The position numbers and the translations under genes are program-made. A stretch of DNA of 64,000 bases from Micropruina sonneratiae. Its GTDB lineage: Bacteria; Actinomycetota; Actinomycetes; Propionibacteriales; Propionibacteriaceae. A model generated the notes under the pieces. That model searched no databases and was not told the origin of the DNA. It was given only the letters and a program-made list of their open reading frames with translations. Positions 54,205 to 63,272 of this stretch are shown here, in pieces (position 1 is the first letter of the stretch; each line of letters opens with the position of its first letter). The stretch covers positions 724,787-788,786 of the forward strand of contig NZ_JAPDHX010000001.1 in NCBI RefSeq assembly GCF_025972045.1. Reading direction: 5' to 3'.

Positions 54205-54269
54205 CCGGGGGACCGCCTGCCACCATGGGTTAGGTTGCAGCAACTCGGCAGGACGACAAGGGGTTTGAG

Positions 54270-54794
54270 ATGGCTGACGCACTGAAGAAGGCGGCCGTGT
54301 GGCTCGGGCTGGTTTCCGACAACGACTACGCCCAGTACGAGTCGGGCGCCGAAGACGTCACCCAGGAGGTGCCCACCGACGACCGGCAGCGCGCCACGTC
54401 GGCGCAGCCCGCCGTCCCGCGCGCCACCCCGGCGACCCCGGTGCCGGCCACCGCTGCGGCGACCGTGACCGAGCTGGAGTCGCGGCGTCCGGCCTCGCCC
54501 GCCCCGCGCACCGCCGACATCAGCCGGATCATCACCGTGCATCCGCGCACCTACAACGAGGCCCGCACGATCGGTGAGAACTTCCGCGACGGCGTCCCGG
54601 TGATCATGAACCTCAGCGACATGGAGGACGTGGACGCCAAGCGACTGGTCGATTTCGCCGCCGGACTGATCTTCGGACTGCATGGCAGTATTGAACGCAT
54701 CACCAGCAAGGTGTTCCTGCTCTCGCCGCACAACGTCAACGTGACCGCCGAGGACAAGGAACGCATCGCCGGGGGGTTCTACAACCAGAGTTGA
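54270..54794 (+). CDS. sepF: Cell division protein SepF
   Basis: A 174-residue Z-ring membrane anchor: N-terminal amphipathic helix ([18 protein letters not shown]), an Ala/Pro-rich linker (about 40-75), and the core [71 protein letters not shown] at 54270 follows an AAGGGG site. SepF replaces FtsA in actinobacteria, which is absent here. Confidence 0.96.
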   Translation: MADALKKAAVWLGLVSDNDYAQYESGAEDVTQEVPTDDRQRATSAQPAVPRATPATPVPATAAATVTELESRRPASPAPRTADISRIITVHPRTYNEARTIGENFRDGVPVIMNLSDMEDVDAKRLVDFAAGLIFGLHGSIERITSKVFLLSPHNVNVTAEDKERIAGGFYNQS

Positions 54795-54808
54795 GTGGGG
54801 GAGCGCAC

Positions 54809-55099
54809 GTGCAGTTCGTCGGTTTGGTCCTGTGGTACGTGCTGTGGGCATACCTGGCCGTCCTGATGGTGCGTGCCGTGCTGTCCTTCGTGCCCCTGTT
54901 CGTCCGCGACTGGCAGCCGCGCGGCGTCATGCTCGTGGTCGCCGAGTTCGTCTACACCCTCACCGACCCGCCGCTGCGCTTCATGCGCAAGCTGATCCCG
55001 CCGCTGCGGATCGGCTCCACCAGCTGGGATCTCGGCTTCCTGGTGCTGTTCATCGGACTGTCGTTCCTGCAGCGGCTGATCCCGGTGATCTTCTTCTGA
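54809..55099 (+). CDS. YggT-family membrane protein
   Basis: A 96-residue protein with two membrane segments (about residues 4-25 and 70-90) and the YggT signature LTDPPLRFMRKLIPPLRIG. Found between sepF and divIVA in most actinobacteria; suggested to aid division or osmotic adaptation, without a known activity. GTG at 54809 has a GTGGGGGA site 6-7 bases upstream. Confidence 0.9.
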   Translation: MQFVGLVLWYVLWAYLAVLMVRAVLSFVPLFVRDWQPRGVMLVVAEFVYTLTDPPLRFMRKLIPPLRIGSTSWDLGFLVLFIGLSFLQRLIPVIFF

Positions 55100-55186
55100 G
55101 CCTCCTCGTTGGGGCTTTGTGCCGCCCACCGGGCAACGGCTAGCCTGGCGTGCGGTTGATCCATCCGTTCCGACACGAGGTGAAGC

Positions 55187-56302
55187 ATGACCCTGACCCT
55201 GGAGCAGGTCCGCAAGACCAGGTTCCACCTGGCCCGTCGCAACGGGTACGAGCCGGTGGACGTCGACAACTTCGTCGACAAGGTCGAGGTCACCCTCGCC
55301 CAGCTGGGCGAGGAGAACGACAGCCTGAAGAAGCAGGTGGATGCCCTGACCGCCGGCGGCGACGAGCCGAGCGCCCCCGCCGCCGACACCGCGGCCGCCG
55401 AGACCTCCGGTGCCGACACCGCTGAGCTCGACACGCTGCGGCGCCAACTGGACGAGTCGCACGCCGAGGTCGAGCGGCTGCGAGGCGAGCTCGACGGCAA
55501 GGGCCGCGAACTCGCCGGGGTGCAGGGTGAACTCGAGACCGCGCGCGGGGCCTTGTCCGAGGGCGACCAGGGCGAACTGGTGGCCAAGCTGCAGGCCGAA
55601 CTGGACGCGGCCCGCAACGAGCTCGACCAGGTCAAGGCCGAGATCGCCGGACGGGACGAGAAGCTCGCCCAGTTGACCGCCGACCTCGAGACGGCCAGGG
55701 CCGCCCAGGAGGAGCGCACCAGCAAGGTCGAGAACATCGTCGTCACCGCCGCCCCGGACGCCGCACCCGCCGTCACCAAGCTGCTGCAGATGGCCACCGA
55801 GCAGGCCGAGCGGCTGGTCGGCGAGGCCGAGACCGAGGCCGAGGAGCTGCGCAGCACCGCCCGGGCCGAGGCCGACCGGGTCACCGCCGAGGCTTCCGGC
55901 AAGGCCGACGCCGCCGTCGAGGAGGCGTCCGCCAAGGCCCACGAGGCGCTCGCGTCGGCCCGCACCCGCGCCGAGGAGATCGAGACGCAGGCCCGCACCG
56001 CGGCCGACTCGGTGACCGGTGAGGCTCAGGCCAGGGCCGAGGCGCTGCACGCCGAGATCGACGGCCGGCGGACCGAGTTGATCAAGGCTCTCGAGGGCGA
56101 GCGCGACGAGTTGCGCGGCAAGGTCGAGCAGCTCCGATCGTTCGAGGACCGCTACCGGCAGAGCCTCACCAGCCAGTTGCAGGCGCACCTGGACTCGCTG
56201 TCCGGGAAGGCCGAACCCGACGATGCTCCGGAGGTTCTCCAGGAGCATGCGCAGGCGTCCGCGACCCCCCGGCTGGACGCCTTGCTCAACGAGCAGAACT
56301 GA
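55187..56302 (+). CDS. divIVA: DivIVA/Wag31 polar growth protein
   Basis: A 371-residue coiled-coil protein. The N-terminal DivIVA membrane-binding domain is clear (TLEQVRKTRFHLARRNGYEP, VDVDNFVDKVEVTLAQL). Then an Ala/Thr-rich linker, a first coiled coil (about 80-185) and a second one (about 205-325) of Ala/Glu heptads such as AEQAERLVGEAETEAEELRS. It is longer than many homologues. It recruits the cell-wall machinery to poles and septa. Own promoter likely in the 87-base gap (TAGCCT at 55142). Confidence 0.92.
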   Translation: MTLTLEQVRKTRFHLARRNGYEPVDVDNFVDKVEVTLAQLGEENDSLKKQVDALTAGGDEPSAPAADTAAAETSGADTAELDTLRRQLDESHAEVERLRGELDGKGRELAGVQGELETARGALSEGDQGELVAKLQAELDAARNELDQVKAEIAGRDEKLAQLTADLETARAAQEERTSKVENIVVTAAPDAAPAVTKLLQMATEQAERLVGEAETEAEELRSTARAEADRVTAEASGKADAAVEEASAKAHEALASARTRAEEIETQARTAADSVTGEAQARAEALHAEIDGRRTELIKALEGERDELRGKVEQLRSFEDRYRQSLTSQLQAHLDSLSGKAEPDDAPEVLQEHAQASATPRLDALLNEQN

Positions 56303-56379
56303 GTCCTGGCAGGGCCTTCGACGGCGTCGGCGCAGGTGGTACTGTTCCCGCTCGTACCGTCACCCCGAAGGAGCGCCCC

Positions 56380-56814
56380 ATGTCAACGGCTCGCAGGACG
56401 GGTCCCATGGTCAAGGGGCCGGAAGCCATTCCCGTCGCCGACGGAGAGGACCCGTGGACGGCGGAGGAACTCGAGGAGCAGCGCGACGAGCTGACCGGTG
56501 AGATCGCGCGCCTGCAGCGGGCGATCAGTATCGCGCAGGCGGGCCTGAAGGATCTGTTCTCGGACGGCAGCGAGGGCGCGGGCCGGGACTCCGCCGATGT
56601 GGGGACCTCGAACTTCGAGCGGGACCAGGAGATGTCGCTGGCGGCCAACGCCCGCGAAATGCTTGAGCAGGCGCAACTGGCCCTGCGCTTGTTCGACGCA
56701 GGGGAGTATGGAAAGTGCGAATCGTGCGGCAGGCCGATCGGCAAGGACCGGCTGCAGGTGTTCCCGAGGGCGACGCTGTGCATGCCGTGCAAGCAGCGGG
56801 AGGAACGGCGGTAG
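56380..56814 (+). CDS. TraR/DksA-type C4 zinc finger protein
   Basis: A 144-residue DksA-like protein: helical coiled-coil hairpin (ELEEQRDELTGEIARLQRAI and NAREMLEQAQLALRLFDAGE) and a zinc finger with CESC and CMPC pairs (residues about 112-139). DksA relatives bind in the RNA polymerase secondary channel; actinobacterial members of this position are largely uncharacterised. Its 3' end overlaps the start of lspA. Confidence 0.92.
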   Translation: MSTARRTGPMVKGPEAIPVADGEDPWTAEELEEQRDELTGEIARLQRAISIAQAGLKDLFSDGSEGAGRDSADVGTSNFERDQEMSLAANAREMLEQAQLALRLFDAGEYGKCESCGRPIGKDRLQVFPRATLCMPCKQREERR

Positions 56815-57344
56815 CCGGCGCCGGCCGCCGCTACGCCGCGGTGGCGGTGGGCCTGGGCGTCCTGGGTTTCCTGGCCGACTGGCTGACCAAACGGTGGGCG
56901 CTGTCCGCGCTGTCCGATTCGACCTCCGTGCCGGTCATCCCGGGCCAGCTCTACCTGCGCCTGGTGCGCAACCCTGGCGCCGCCTTCAGCATGGGGGAGA
57001 GTTTCACCGTCGTGCTGACCTGCCTGGCCATCGCCGCGCTGGGCTTCCTGCTGCTGTGGATGGTTCCGCGCGTCAAGCACGGCGGCTGGGCGGTCGCCAC
57101 CGGCCTGCTGCTGGCGGGGGTGTCGGGCAACCTGTTCGACCGGCTGTTCCGTGAGCCGGGCGCCTTCCACGGCCACGTGATCGACTTCCTGCAGGTGCCC
57201 TGGTTCGCGGTCTTCAACGTCGCCGACATCTGGATCACCTTCGCTGCCGTCACGGTCATCTGGCTGACCATGATCACCGGGGTCAACCTGGCCGGCGAGA
57301 AGGTCGACCGACCCGGCCGGGACACCCCACCCGCGCAGCCGTGA
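56778..57344 (+). CDS. lspA: Lipoprotein signal peptidase (signal peptidase II)
   Basis: Membrane aspartyl protease that cleaves lipoprotein signal peptides. Four helices and the two catalytic Asp are present: [11 protein letters not shown] and [11 protein letters not shown]; also [10 protein letters not shown]. The start is uncertain: GTG at 56778 (188 residues, GAGGG site 7 bases upstream) is my choice; GTGs at 56715, 56724 and 56787 are in frame. In any case it begins inside the dksA-like gene. The TGA overlaps rluD by 4 bases. Confidence 0.9.
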   Translation: MHAVQAAGGTAVAGAGRRYAAVAVGLGVLGFLADWLTKRWALSALSDSTSVPVIPGQLYLRLVRNPGAAFSMGESFTVVLTCLAIAALGFLLLWMVPRVKHGGWAVATGLLLAGVSGNLFDRLFREPGAFHGHVIDFLQVPWFAVFNVADIWITFAAVTVIWLTMITGVNLAGEKVDRPGRDTPPAQP

Positions 57345-58258
57345 GCGTCCTGCTGGTGCCGGACGGCCTGGCCGGGCAGCGCCTCGACGCCGCGGCCGCC
57401 CGGATGACCGGACTGTCCCGCAGCCGGGTCGAGGAGTTGATCGGCACCGGCCACGTCCTGCTCGACGGGCAGCCGGCCACCAAGTCGACCAGGGTGAGCG
57501 GCGGCGAGCTGCTGGAGGTGACGATCCCCAGTGGCGGGCGGTCGGTCCAGGTCACGCCGCGCGAGGTCGCCGGGGTCCGGATCGTGCACGACGACGCCGA
57601 CATCGTGGTGGTGGACAAGCCCGCCGGCGTCGCCGCTCACCCCTCACTGGGCTGGGACGGGCCGTCGGTCACCGAACACCTGGCGGCGGCCGGTTTCCGG
57701 ATCTCCACCTCGGGTGCGGCCGAGCGGCAGGGCGTCGTGCAGCGGCTCGACGTCGGCACCTCCGGGCTGATGGTGGTGGCCAAGAGCGAACGCGCCTACA
57801 CACTGCTCAAGCGCGCCTTCCGGGACCGGACGGTCGACAAGGTCTACCACACGCTGGTCCAGGGCTTCCCGGACCCGCACGTCGGCACCATCGACGCCCC
57901 GATCGGACGCCACCCGGGCCACGACTGGAAGATGGCGATCATCGACGGCGGCCGGCACAGCGTCACCCACTACGACACCCTGGAGGTGTTCCGCGGAGCC
58001 ACCCTGCTCGAGGTGCACCTGGAGACCGGCCGGACCCACCAGATCCGGGTGCACATGCAGGCCATCGGCCACCCGTGCGTGGGCGACCCGCTGTACGGCG
58101 GCGATCCGGTGCTCGCCGCCCGGCTGGGCCTGGACCGACAGTGGCTGCACGCCGTCGAACTCGGCTTCGAGCACCCGGGCACCGGTGAACAGGTGCGGTT
58201 CAGCTCGCCCTATCCGGCCGACCTGGCACACGCGCTGGAGTATTTCGGCGAGGGTTGA
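57341..58258 (+). CDS. rluD: 23S rRNA pseudouridine synthase, RluD/RluA family
   Basis: A 305-residue pseudouridine synthase with an N-terminal S4 RNA-binding domain (residues about 12-75, [20 protein letters not shown]) and a catalytic domain with Asp in [20 protein letters not shown]; also [12 protein letters not shown] and [25 protein letters not shown] overlaps the lspA stop by 4 bases. Exact target uridines are not derivable. Confidence 0.93.
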   Translation: MSVLLVPDGLAGQRLDAAAARMTGLSRSRVEELIGTGHVLLDGQPATKSTRVSGGELLEVTIPSGGRSVQVTPREVAGVRIVHDDADIVVVDKPAGVAAHPSLGWDGPSVTEHLAAAGFRISTSGAAERQGVVQRLDVGTSGLMVVAKSERAYTLLKRAFRDRTVDKVYHTLVQGFPDPHVGTIDAPIGRHPGHDWKMAIIDGGRHSVTHYDTLEVFRGATLLEVHLETGRTHQIRVHMQAIGHPCVGDPLYGGDPVLAARLGLDRQWLHAVELGFEHPGTGEQVRFSSPYPADLAHALEYFGEG

Positions 58259-58305
58259 ATACCGATACGTCACGCCGCCGCAGCAGGATCGTCACATGGG
58301 TCCGG

Positions 58306-58311
58306 TAGTGT
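58306..58311 (+). promoter_or_regulatory. -10 box of pyk, leaderless arrangement
   Basis: TAGTGT followed by 6 bases and the GTG start at 58318; no ribosome site precedes the GTG. Confidence 0.45.
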
Positions 58312-58317
58312 CGCTGC

Positions 58318-59727
58318 GTGCGTAGAGCGAAAATTGTTGCAACCCTCGGGCCCTCAACGGACACCCTCGAGAAGGTGAAAGGACTGCTGGACGCCGGTGT
58401 GAACGTGGTGCGCCTCAACATGTCGCACGGCGACCACCAGGAGCACATGCGCCGGCTGCAGTTGGTCCGGGACGCCTCCCACGACGTGGGTCGTCCGGTC
58501 GGGGTGTTCGCCGACCTGCAGGGCCCGAAGATCCGGTTGCAGCGCTTCGAGAACGACTTCGCCGTCCTCGAGCCCGGCCAGACGTTCATCATCACCACCG
58601 ACGACGTGCTGGGCACGGCCGAGCGGGCGTCCACCACCCTGAAGAGCCTGACCCGCGACGTCCAGCCCGGCGACCACGTGCTGATCGACGACGGCAAGGT
58701 GCACCTGCGGGCCGTCGAGGTGACCGACACCGACGTGGTGACCGAGGTGATCGTCGGCGGCCGGGTGTCGAACAACAAGGGCATCAACCTGCCGGGTGTG
58801 GCGGTCTCGGTGCCGGCGCTCAGTGAGAAGGACGCCCACGACCTGCGCTGGGCCCTGCGGCACGGCGTCGACATGGTGGCGCTGTCGTTCGTCCGCAGCG
58901 CCTCCGACTACGACCGGGTGCGGGAGGTGATGGACTCGGAGGATCGGCACGTCCCGGTGATCGCCAAGATCGAGAAGCCGCAGGCGGTCGAGAACCTGCA
59001 GGAGATCGTCGACACCTTCGACGCGCTCATGGTGGCCCGCGGCGACCTGGGCGTCGAGCTGCCGCCCGAGCAGGTGCCGTCGGTGCAGAAGCGCATCATC
59101 GAGAGCGCCCGCAAGTGGGCCAAGCCGGTGATCGTCGCCACCCAGATGCTCGAATCGATGATCAGCGCCCCGCAGCCCACCCGCGCCGAGACGTCCGACG
59201 TGGCCAACGCCATCCTGGACGGCGCCGACGCGGTGATGCTGTCCGGCGAGACCGCGATGGGGGAGTACCCGATCGAGGCGGTCGAGACGATGTCGCGAAT
59301 CATCAACTTCACCGAGGGCACCGGAATGCAGAACATCCGGGGCATCGACTGGAACCCGCACACCCACTCGGGCGTGATCTCCAAGGCCGCGGTCGACATC
59401 GCCAGCCGGGTGGGGGCCAAGTACCTGGCGGCGTTCACCATCTCGGGCGACACCCCGCACCGGCTGGCCCGGTTGCGCAGCGAGATCCCCATCCTGGCGT
59501 TCACCCCGAAGCCGCGTACGGCCCAGGAACTGACCCTGTGCTGGGGGGTGCAGTCCTTCGTCACCCCCGAGTTCACCACCACCGAGGCGATGCTCGAGTC
59601 GGTGCAGGACGTGTTGATGGAGACCGGCTGGGTGACAAGTGGCGACCTGATCGTGATCGTCGCGGGCAACCCGGCCCGGCTCGGCGGGCAGACCAACGCC
59701 GTGCGCATCTACGAGTTGCACGGCTGA
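58318..59727 (+). CDS. pyk: Pyruvate kinase
   Basis: Glycolytic PEP + ADP to pyruvate + ATP. 469 residues. N-terminal RRAKIVATLGPSTDT, NMSHGDHQEHMRR, ADLQGPKIRLQRF, the catalytic VPVIAKIEKPQAVENL Lys, MVARGDLGVELP and the SGETAMGEYPIEAV region are clear. The GTG has a -10 box 6 bases upstream, so the mRNA is probably leaderless. Followed by a strong terminator. Confidence 0.97.
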   Translation: MRRAKIVATLGPSTDTLEKVKGLLDAGVNVVRLNMSHGDHQEHMRRLQLVRDASHDVGRPVGVFADLQGPKIRLQRFENDFAVLEPGQTFIITTDDVLGTAERASTTLKSLTRDVQPGDHVLIDDGKVHLRAVEVTDTDVVTEVIVGGRVSNNKGINLPGVAVSVPALSEKDAHDLRWALRHGVDMVALSFVRSASDYDRVREVMDSEDRHVPVIAKIEKPQAVENLQEIVDTFDALMVARGDLGVELPPEQVPSVQKRIIESARKWAKPVIVATQMLESMISAPQPTRAETSDVANAILDGADAVMLSGETAMGEYPIEAVETMSRIINFTEGTGMQNIRGIDWNPHTHSGVISKAAVDIASRVGAKYLAAFTISGDTPHRLARLRSEIPILAFTPKPRTAQELTLCWGVQSFVTPEFTTTEAMLESVQDVLMETGWVTSGDLIVIVAGNPARLGGQTNAVRIYELHG

Positions 59728-59741
59728 GCGCCGTAAGGCGA

Positions 59742-59776
59742 CGAAGGGGTGACGGAGCTGCTCCGTCACCCCTTCG
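59742..59776. terminator. Bidirectional terminator between pyk and the kinase gene
   Basis: CGAAGGGGTGACGGAG (59742-59757) and its perfect complement (59761-59776) flank a CTG loop: 16 uninterrupted pairs. It starts 15 bases after the pyk stop and lies 14 bases beyond the stop of the convergent kinase gene, so it serves both. Confidence 0.88.
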
Positions 59777-59789
59777 CCGGGTCAGTGGA

Positions 59790-61283
59790 TCATTCGCCGA
59801 GCTGGATGCCCGCCAAGTGATGGGCGATGTCCTTGGTCGCCGGGTACAAATCTAGGTAGTGGCCGAACAGGTCGTCGTACAGACCCTTGTTGTCGGTGTC
59901 GGGCTGGACCCTGGCCGACTCCTTCATCCACGACGTCGACTCGTCGGCGGCGCCCACGTTCTGCGCCGAGATCAGCGCGTCACCGTAGCTGGCGCCGATG
60001 GCGAGCTTGGGCAGCACCTGCTCGATGCCGCAGATGTCGGACATTATCTGCGTCCACAGCCCGCCCTTGGTGCCGCCGCCGACCGCCACGTACCGCTTGC
60101 CCTCGCCGCCGGCCTCCTTGATCGACTCCAGCAGGTGCCTGGTGCCGTACGCGGTGGCCTCGAGCAGCGCCCGGTACAACTCGGCCCGGCTGGTGCTCAG
60201 GGTGAGCCCCGCGATCACGCCGCGGGCCATCGGATCGCTGATCGGCGTCCGCTCACCGGCGAAGTAGGGCAGAGCCAGCAGCCCGTTGGAGCCGGGTGCC
60301 ACCTCGGACGCCTCCTCGGTGAGGACCGCGTACTCGGTGCCGCCGACGATGTCACGCAACCAGGTGGTCAACGCGCCCGAGGCCGACAGGCCGCCGGCCA
60401 GCGCGAACGTGTCGCGGTAGGTGCCGGTCAGCGCCCACAGGTTCGGGTGCGACATGAAGTGGTCGGCGATCAGGTCGGCCACGATCGTCGAGCCGTACAT
60501 CAGCATGACGTCGCCCGGATCCTTCACACCCACGCTCAGCGCCTCGCTGAATGCGTCGGTGCTGCCCACGCCGACCGGGATGCCCTCGGGCAGCCCGCTC
60601 AGCCGTGCGCCCTCGGCGGTCACGTGACCGGCGATCTCGTTGGAGTACTTGAGCTGCGGCAGCGGCAGGCCGGGGGCGACCAGCTCGGCCCATTCCGGGA
60701 TCCAGTCCTGGGTCTTGGGGGAGTACATCGGGTCGAACATCGAGGCCGACAGGTGGTCCAGCACGTACTCGCCGGTGAGCTTGAACGCGACGTAGGTCTG
60801 CGACATGAAGACGTACTTCGCCTTCTCCCACACCCACGGCTCGTTGCGGGCCGTCCACAACAGCTTCGGCCCCTGCGACTGCGAGGTGAGGATGTTGCCA
60901 CACTTCTCGACCAGGGCCTCCTCGCCGATCTTGTCGGTGAGTTCGGCCACCTCCTTGTAGGCACGGGTGTCGACGCCGTACAGGATGGCGGGCCGCAGCG
61001 GCTTGCCGTCGGCATCGCAGAACAGGCTGCAGGGTCCGATGCCCGAGGTGGTGATGCCGACGATGGGGCCGTCGGCCTTGCGCAGCAGGTCGCCGGTGAT
61101 GGCCAGGAAATCGGCCCACCAGACCTCTTCGGCGTCATGCTCGACGTGGCCGGGCTTCGGCATCGAGGTCCGGTGCGCCTTCTCGGAGGAAGCGATGACC
61201 TTGCCGTTCAACCGGGCCAGCACGCCCTTCGAGCTGCCGGTGCCGAAGTCGATCCCGATGACCAACCTCTTGTCCTTCGCCAT
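59790..61283 (-). CDS. FGGY-family carbohydrate kinase (xylulokinase-like)
   Basis: A 497-residue sugar kinase. N-terminal ATP-fold start LVIGIDFGTGSSKGVLARL, PKPGHVEHDAEEVWW and VGVGSTDAFSEALSVG, plus the C-terminal YVAVGGGTKGGLWTQIMSDI signature. FGGY kinases phosphorylate xylulose, glycerol, erythritol and similar; the closest general look is xylulokinase, but the substrate is not certain. ATG at 61283 with GGAG site. It is the last gene of the minus-strand polyol locus, after a 148-bp gap that holds an inverted repeat. Confidence 0.9.
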   Translation of the reverse strand: MAKDKRLVIGIDFGTGSSKGVLARLNGKVIASSEKAHRTSMPKPGHVEHDAEEVWWADFLAITGDLLRKADGPIVGITTSGIGPCSLFCDADGKPLRPAILYGVDTRAYKEVAELTDKIGEEALVEKCGNILTSQSQGPKLLWTARNEPWVWEKAKYVFMSQTYVAFKLTGEYVLDHLSASMFDPMYSPKTQDWIPEWAELVAPGLPLPQLKYSNEIAGHVTAEGARLSGLPEGIPVGVGSTDAFSEALSVGVKDPGDVMLMYGSTIVADLIADHFMSHPNLWALTGTYRDTFALAGGLSASGALTTWLRDIVGGTEYAVLTEEASEVAPGSNGLLALPYFAGERTPISDPMARGVIAGLTLSTSRAELYRALLEATAYGTRHLLESIKEAGGEGKRYVAVGGGTKGGLWTQIMSDICGIEQVLPKLAIGASYGDALISAQNVGAADESTSWMKESARVQPDTDNKGLYDDLFGHYLDLYPATKDIAHHLAGIQLGE

Positions 61284-61342
61284 TGTGGTGCTCCTTTCTC
61301 GAGCAACATTGCTCATCGCGGGGCGACCGCGGCGGTGCCGTC

Positions 61343-61385
61343 CTCCCCACACAGCACGGTATTGGATGCCGAGCCGTGTGGGGAG
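61343..61385. promoter_or_regulatory. Inverted repeat between dehydrogenase and kinase genes
   Basis: CTCCCCACAC (61343-61352) and GTGTGGGGAG (61376-61385) are perfect complements around 23 bases that can pair further (CACGG/CCGTG alternative). In the 148-bp gap it may attenuate or terminate transcription from the dehydrogenase, or be an operator for the kinase. No clear promoter seen. Confidence 0.5.
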
Positions 61386-61431
61386 TGTCCGTGAGAATTG
61401 TTTTGTGGATACTCCCACTAACGGTGAGGTC

Positions 61432-62475
61432 TCAATCGGGGATGACGGCCACCTTGATGCCCTCGCCGGAGGCCACGAACTCGATCGCCTCGGTGGCCTG
61501 TGACAGGCCGAAGGTGTGGGTGATCAGCGACTTGGTGTCGATGGCTCCGCTCTCGATCAGGGCCACGGCCCGGACGAAGCTTTCCCGCCCCGAGTTGGAG
61601 GCCCCCACCACGGTCAGTTCGCGATAGTGGATCAGGTTCGCGGCGATGTTCGACCAGCCCTCGCCGGCCAACCCGGCGAAGATGCTCACCCGGCCCCGCT
61701 TGCGGACCAGGTTCAGGCAGTCGTTGACCAGGGCCGGCACGCCGATGCACAGCACCGCGACGTCGGCGCCCTCACCGTCGGTCAGACCCCGCACGGTGCC
61801 CAGCAGGTCGCTGGCGGTCGGGTCGACCGTCAGGTCCGCACCCAGCGCCTCCGCGGTGGCCCGCCGGGTCTCAGACGGGTCGGAGACGATCACCTGGCGG
61901 GCCCCGGCGATCCGGGCGAGTTGCAGGTGGATCAGCCCGATCGGCCCGGCACCGACGATGACCACCACGTCGCCCACCTCCACCCGGTAGTTGTCCAGGC
62001 CGTTGAGGCAGCACGAGATCGGCTCGGCCAGCGACAGCTGCGCCGGCTCCAGGTGGGGGGCGGCCTTGACCAGCTGCCGGCGGGCCCGCGCCTCGCGCGG
62101 AATCAGCATGTAGTCGGCCAGCCCGCCGTCGATGTCGTAGCCGACCAAATGGACGTCCTCGCACAGGTGCTCGGTGCCGCGCCGGCACGGCCCGCACACG
62201 CCGCAGCACACCGATGGCGGCATGGCGACCAGGTCGCCCTCGGCGAACCCCTCGACGCCCTCGCCCACGGCGTCCACGTAGCCGGCAACCTCGTGACCCA
62301 GCACCGCGCCCAGCCGGACGCCCTTGGACTTCTCGCCGCGCAGGATGCGAAGGTCGGTGCCGCACACGGTGTTGGCGCCGACCCTGATGCGCAGTTCGCC
62401 GGGACCCGGTTCGGGGGTGGGCAGTTCGGTCAACTGGGCCGGCACCCCCGGGCCGGCGTAGGTGAAGCCGCGCAT
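61432..62475 (-). CDS. Zinc-dependent alcohol/polyol dehydrogenase (MDR family)
   Basis: A 347-residue medium-chain dehydrogenase. Catalytic zinc site: Cys in NTVCGTDLRIL and GHEVAGYVDAVGEG; structural zinc cysteines in CCGVCGPCRRGTEHLC. NAD-binding fold VVVIVGAGPIGLIHLQLARI, followed by SDPSETRR, where the Asp favours NAD over NADP. This group includes sorbitol, xylitol and threonine dehydrogenases. The ATG overlaps the aldolase stop by one base, so it is co-transcribed with the aldolase. Confidence 0.93.
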   Translation of the reverse strand: MRGFTYAGPGVPAQLTELPTPEPGPGELRIRVGANTVCGTDLRILRGEKSKGVRLGAVLGHEVAGYVDAVGEGVEGFAEGDLVAMPPSVCCGVCGPCRRGTEHLCEDVHLVGYDIDGGLADYMLIPREARARRQLVKAAPHLEPAQLSLAEPISCCLNGLDNYRVEVGDVVVIVGAGPIGLIHLQLARIAGARQVIVSDPSETRRATAEALGADLTVDPTASDLLGTVRGLTDGEGADVAVLCIGVPALVNDCLNLVRKRGRVSIFAGLAGEGWSNIAANLIHYRELTVVGASNSGRESFVRAVALIESGAIDTKSLITHTFGLSQATEAIEFVASGEGIKVAVIPD

Positions 62476-63260
62476 CACTGCTCCCCGTGCACGATCTGGA
62501 CCAGATCGCGGGTCGCGGCCACCGGGTCGGGGGTGTTCCACACGTTGCGGCCGAAGATCAGCCCGCGGGCGCCGGCCTCGATCGCGCCCTGCGCCGACCG
62601 GATCACGTCGTCGCGGGCACCCTCTGCGCCGCCCAGGGTGAGCACTGGGATCGCGACCGAGTCGATGATCTCGCGCATGGTGGCCGGGTCGCCGGTGTAC
62701 TCGGTCTTGATCGCGTCGGCACCGAGCTCGTAGGCCATCCGGCAGCCATGCTGCAGGGCCTCGGCGTTGTGCTTGTCGGTGTGCCTGGTGCCCCACAGGG
62801 TGGCCTCGACGATCAGCGGCATGCCGACCCGGTGCGCCTCGACGGCGGCCCGGGCGACCTGCTGGACGTTGTCGGCGAAGGTGGTGCCCTCGGCCGGGCC
62901 CAGGATCAGGTACATCACGATCGCACCGGCCCCCATGGCGTGTGCGTCGCTGGGGGACAGCATCACCTTGTAGTGCTCGCCCGAGTCGCGCTTCCAGTCG
63001 TCGTTGATGACGGTCCAGTCGGCGCGCAGCACCGGAACGGGCGCGCCGCGGTGGGCGAAGAGTTCGGCACCGGCGCGCAGCATTCCGGGCGCCAGCAGGA
63101 CGCCGTCGGGGCCGCCCTCGACGATCTTGGCCAGAACGTCGAGCGGTTTGCCGCTGGCGGCGGGCACCTTCAGGTTCGTGCCGTGGTCGTAGGCGGTGAT
63201 GAACGATCGCCCCGAGCCGGGCTGGAACAGCCGTCCGAGAGAGATCTGGGTTCCCGTCAT
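62475..63260 (-). CDS. Class I aldolase, DhnA/FbaB-LsrF-like
   Basis: A 261-residue TIM-barrel aldolase. Typical strings: SFITAYDHGTNL, GGPDGVLLAPGML, YELGADAIKTEYTGDPATM with the Schiff-base Lys, and TLGGAEGARDDVI then the phosphate-binding GARGLIFGRNVWN. Family includes class I fructose bisphosphate aldolase, LsrF and sulfofructose-phosphate aldolase. ATG at 63260 has GGAGGA upstream; an open frame continues upstream but through promoter sequence. First gene of the operon, divergent from a DeoR-type regulator. Confidence 0.9.
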   Translation of the reverse strand: MTGTQISLGRLFQPGSGRSFITAYDHGTNLKVPAASGKPLDVLAKIVEGGPDGVLLAPGMLRAGAELFAHRGAPVPVLRADWTVINDDWKRDSGEHYKVMLSPSDAHAMGAGAIVMYLILGPAEGTTFADNVQQVARAAVEAHRVGMPLIVEATLWGTRHTDKHNAEALQHGCRMAYELGADAIKTEYTGDPATMREIIDSVAIPVLTLGGAEGARDDVIRSAQGAIEAGARGLIFGRNVWNTPDPVAATRDLVQIVHGEQ

Positions 63261-63272
63261 TGCTTCCTCCTC

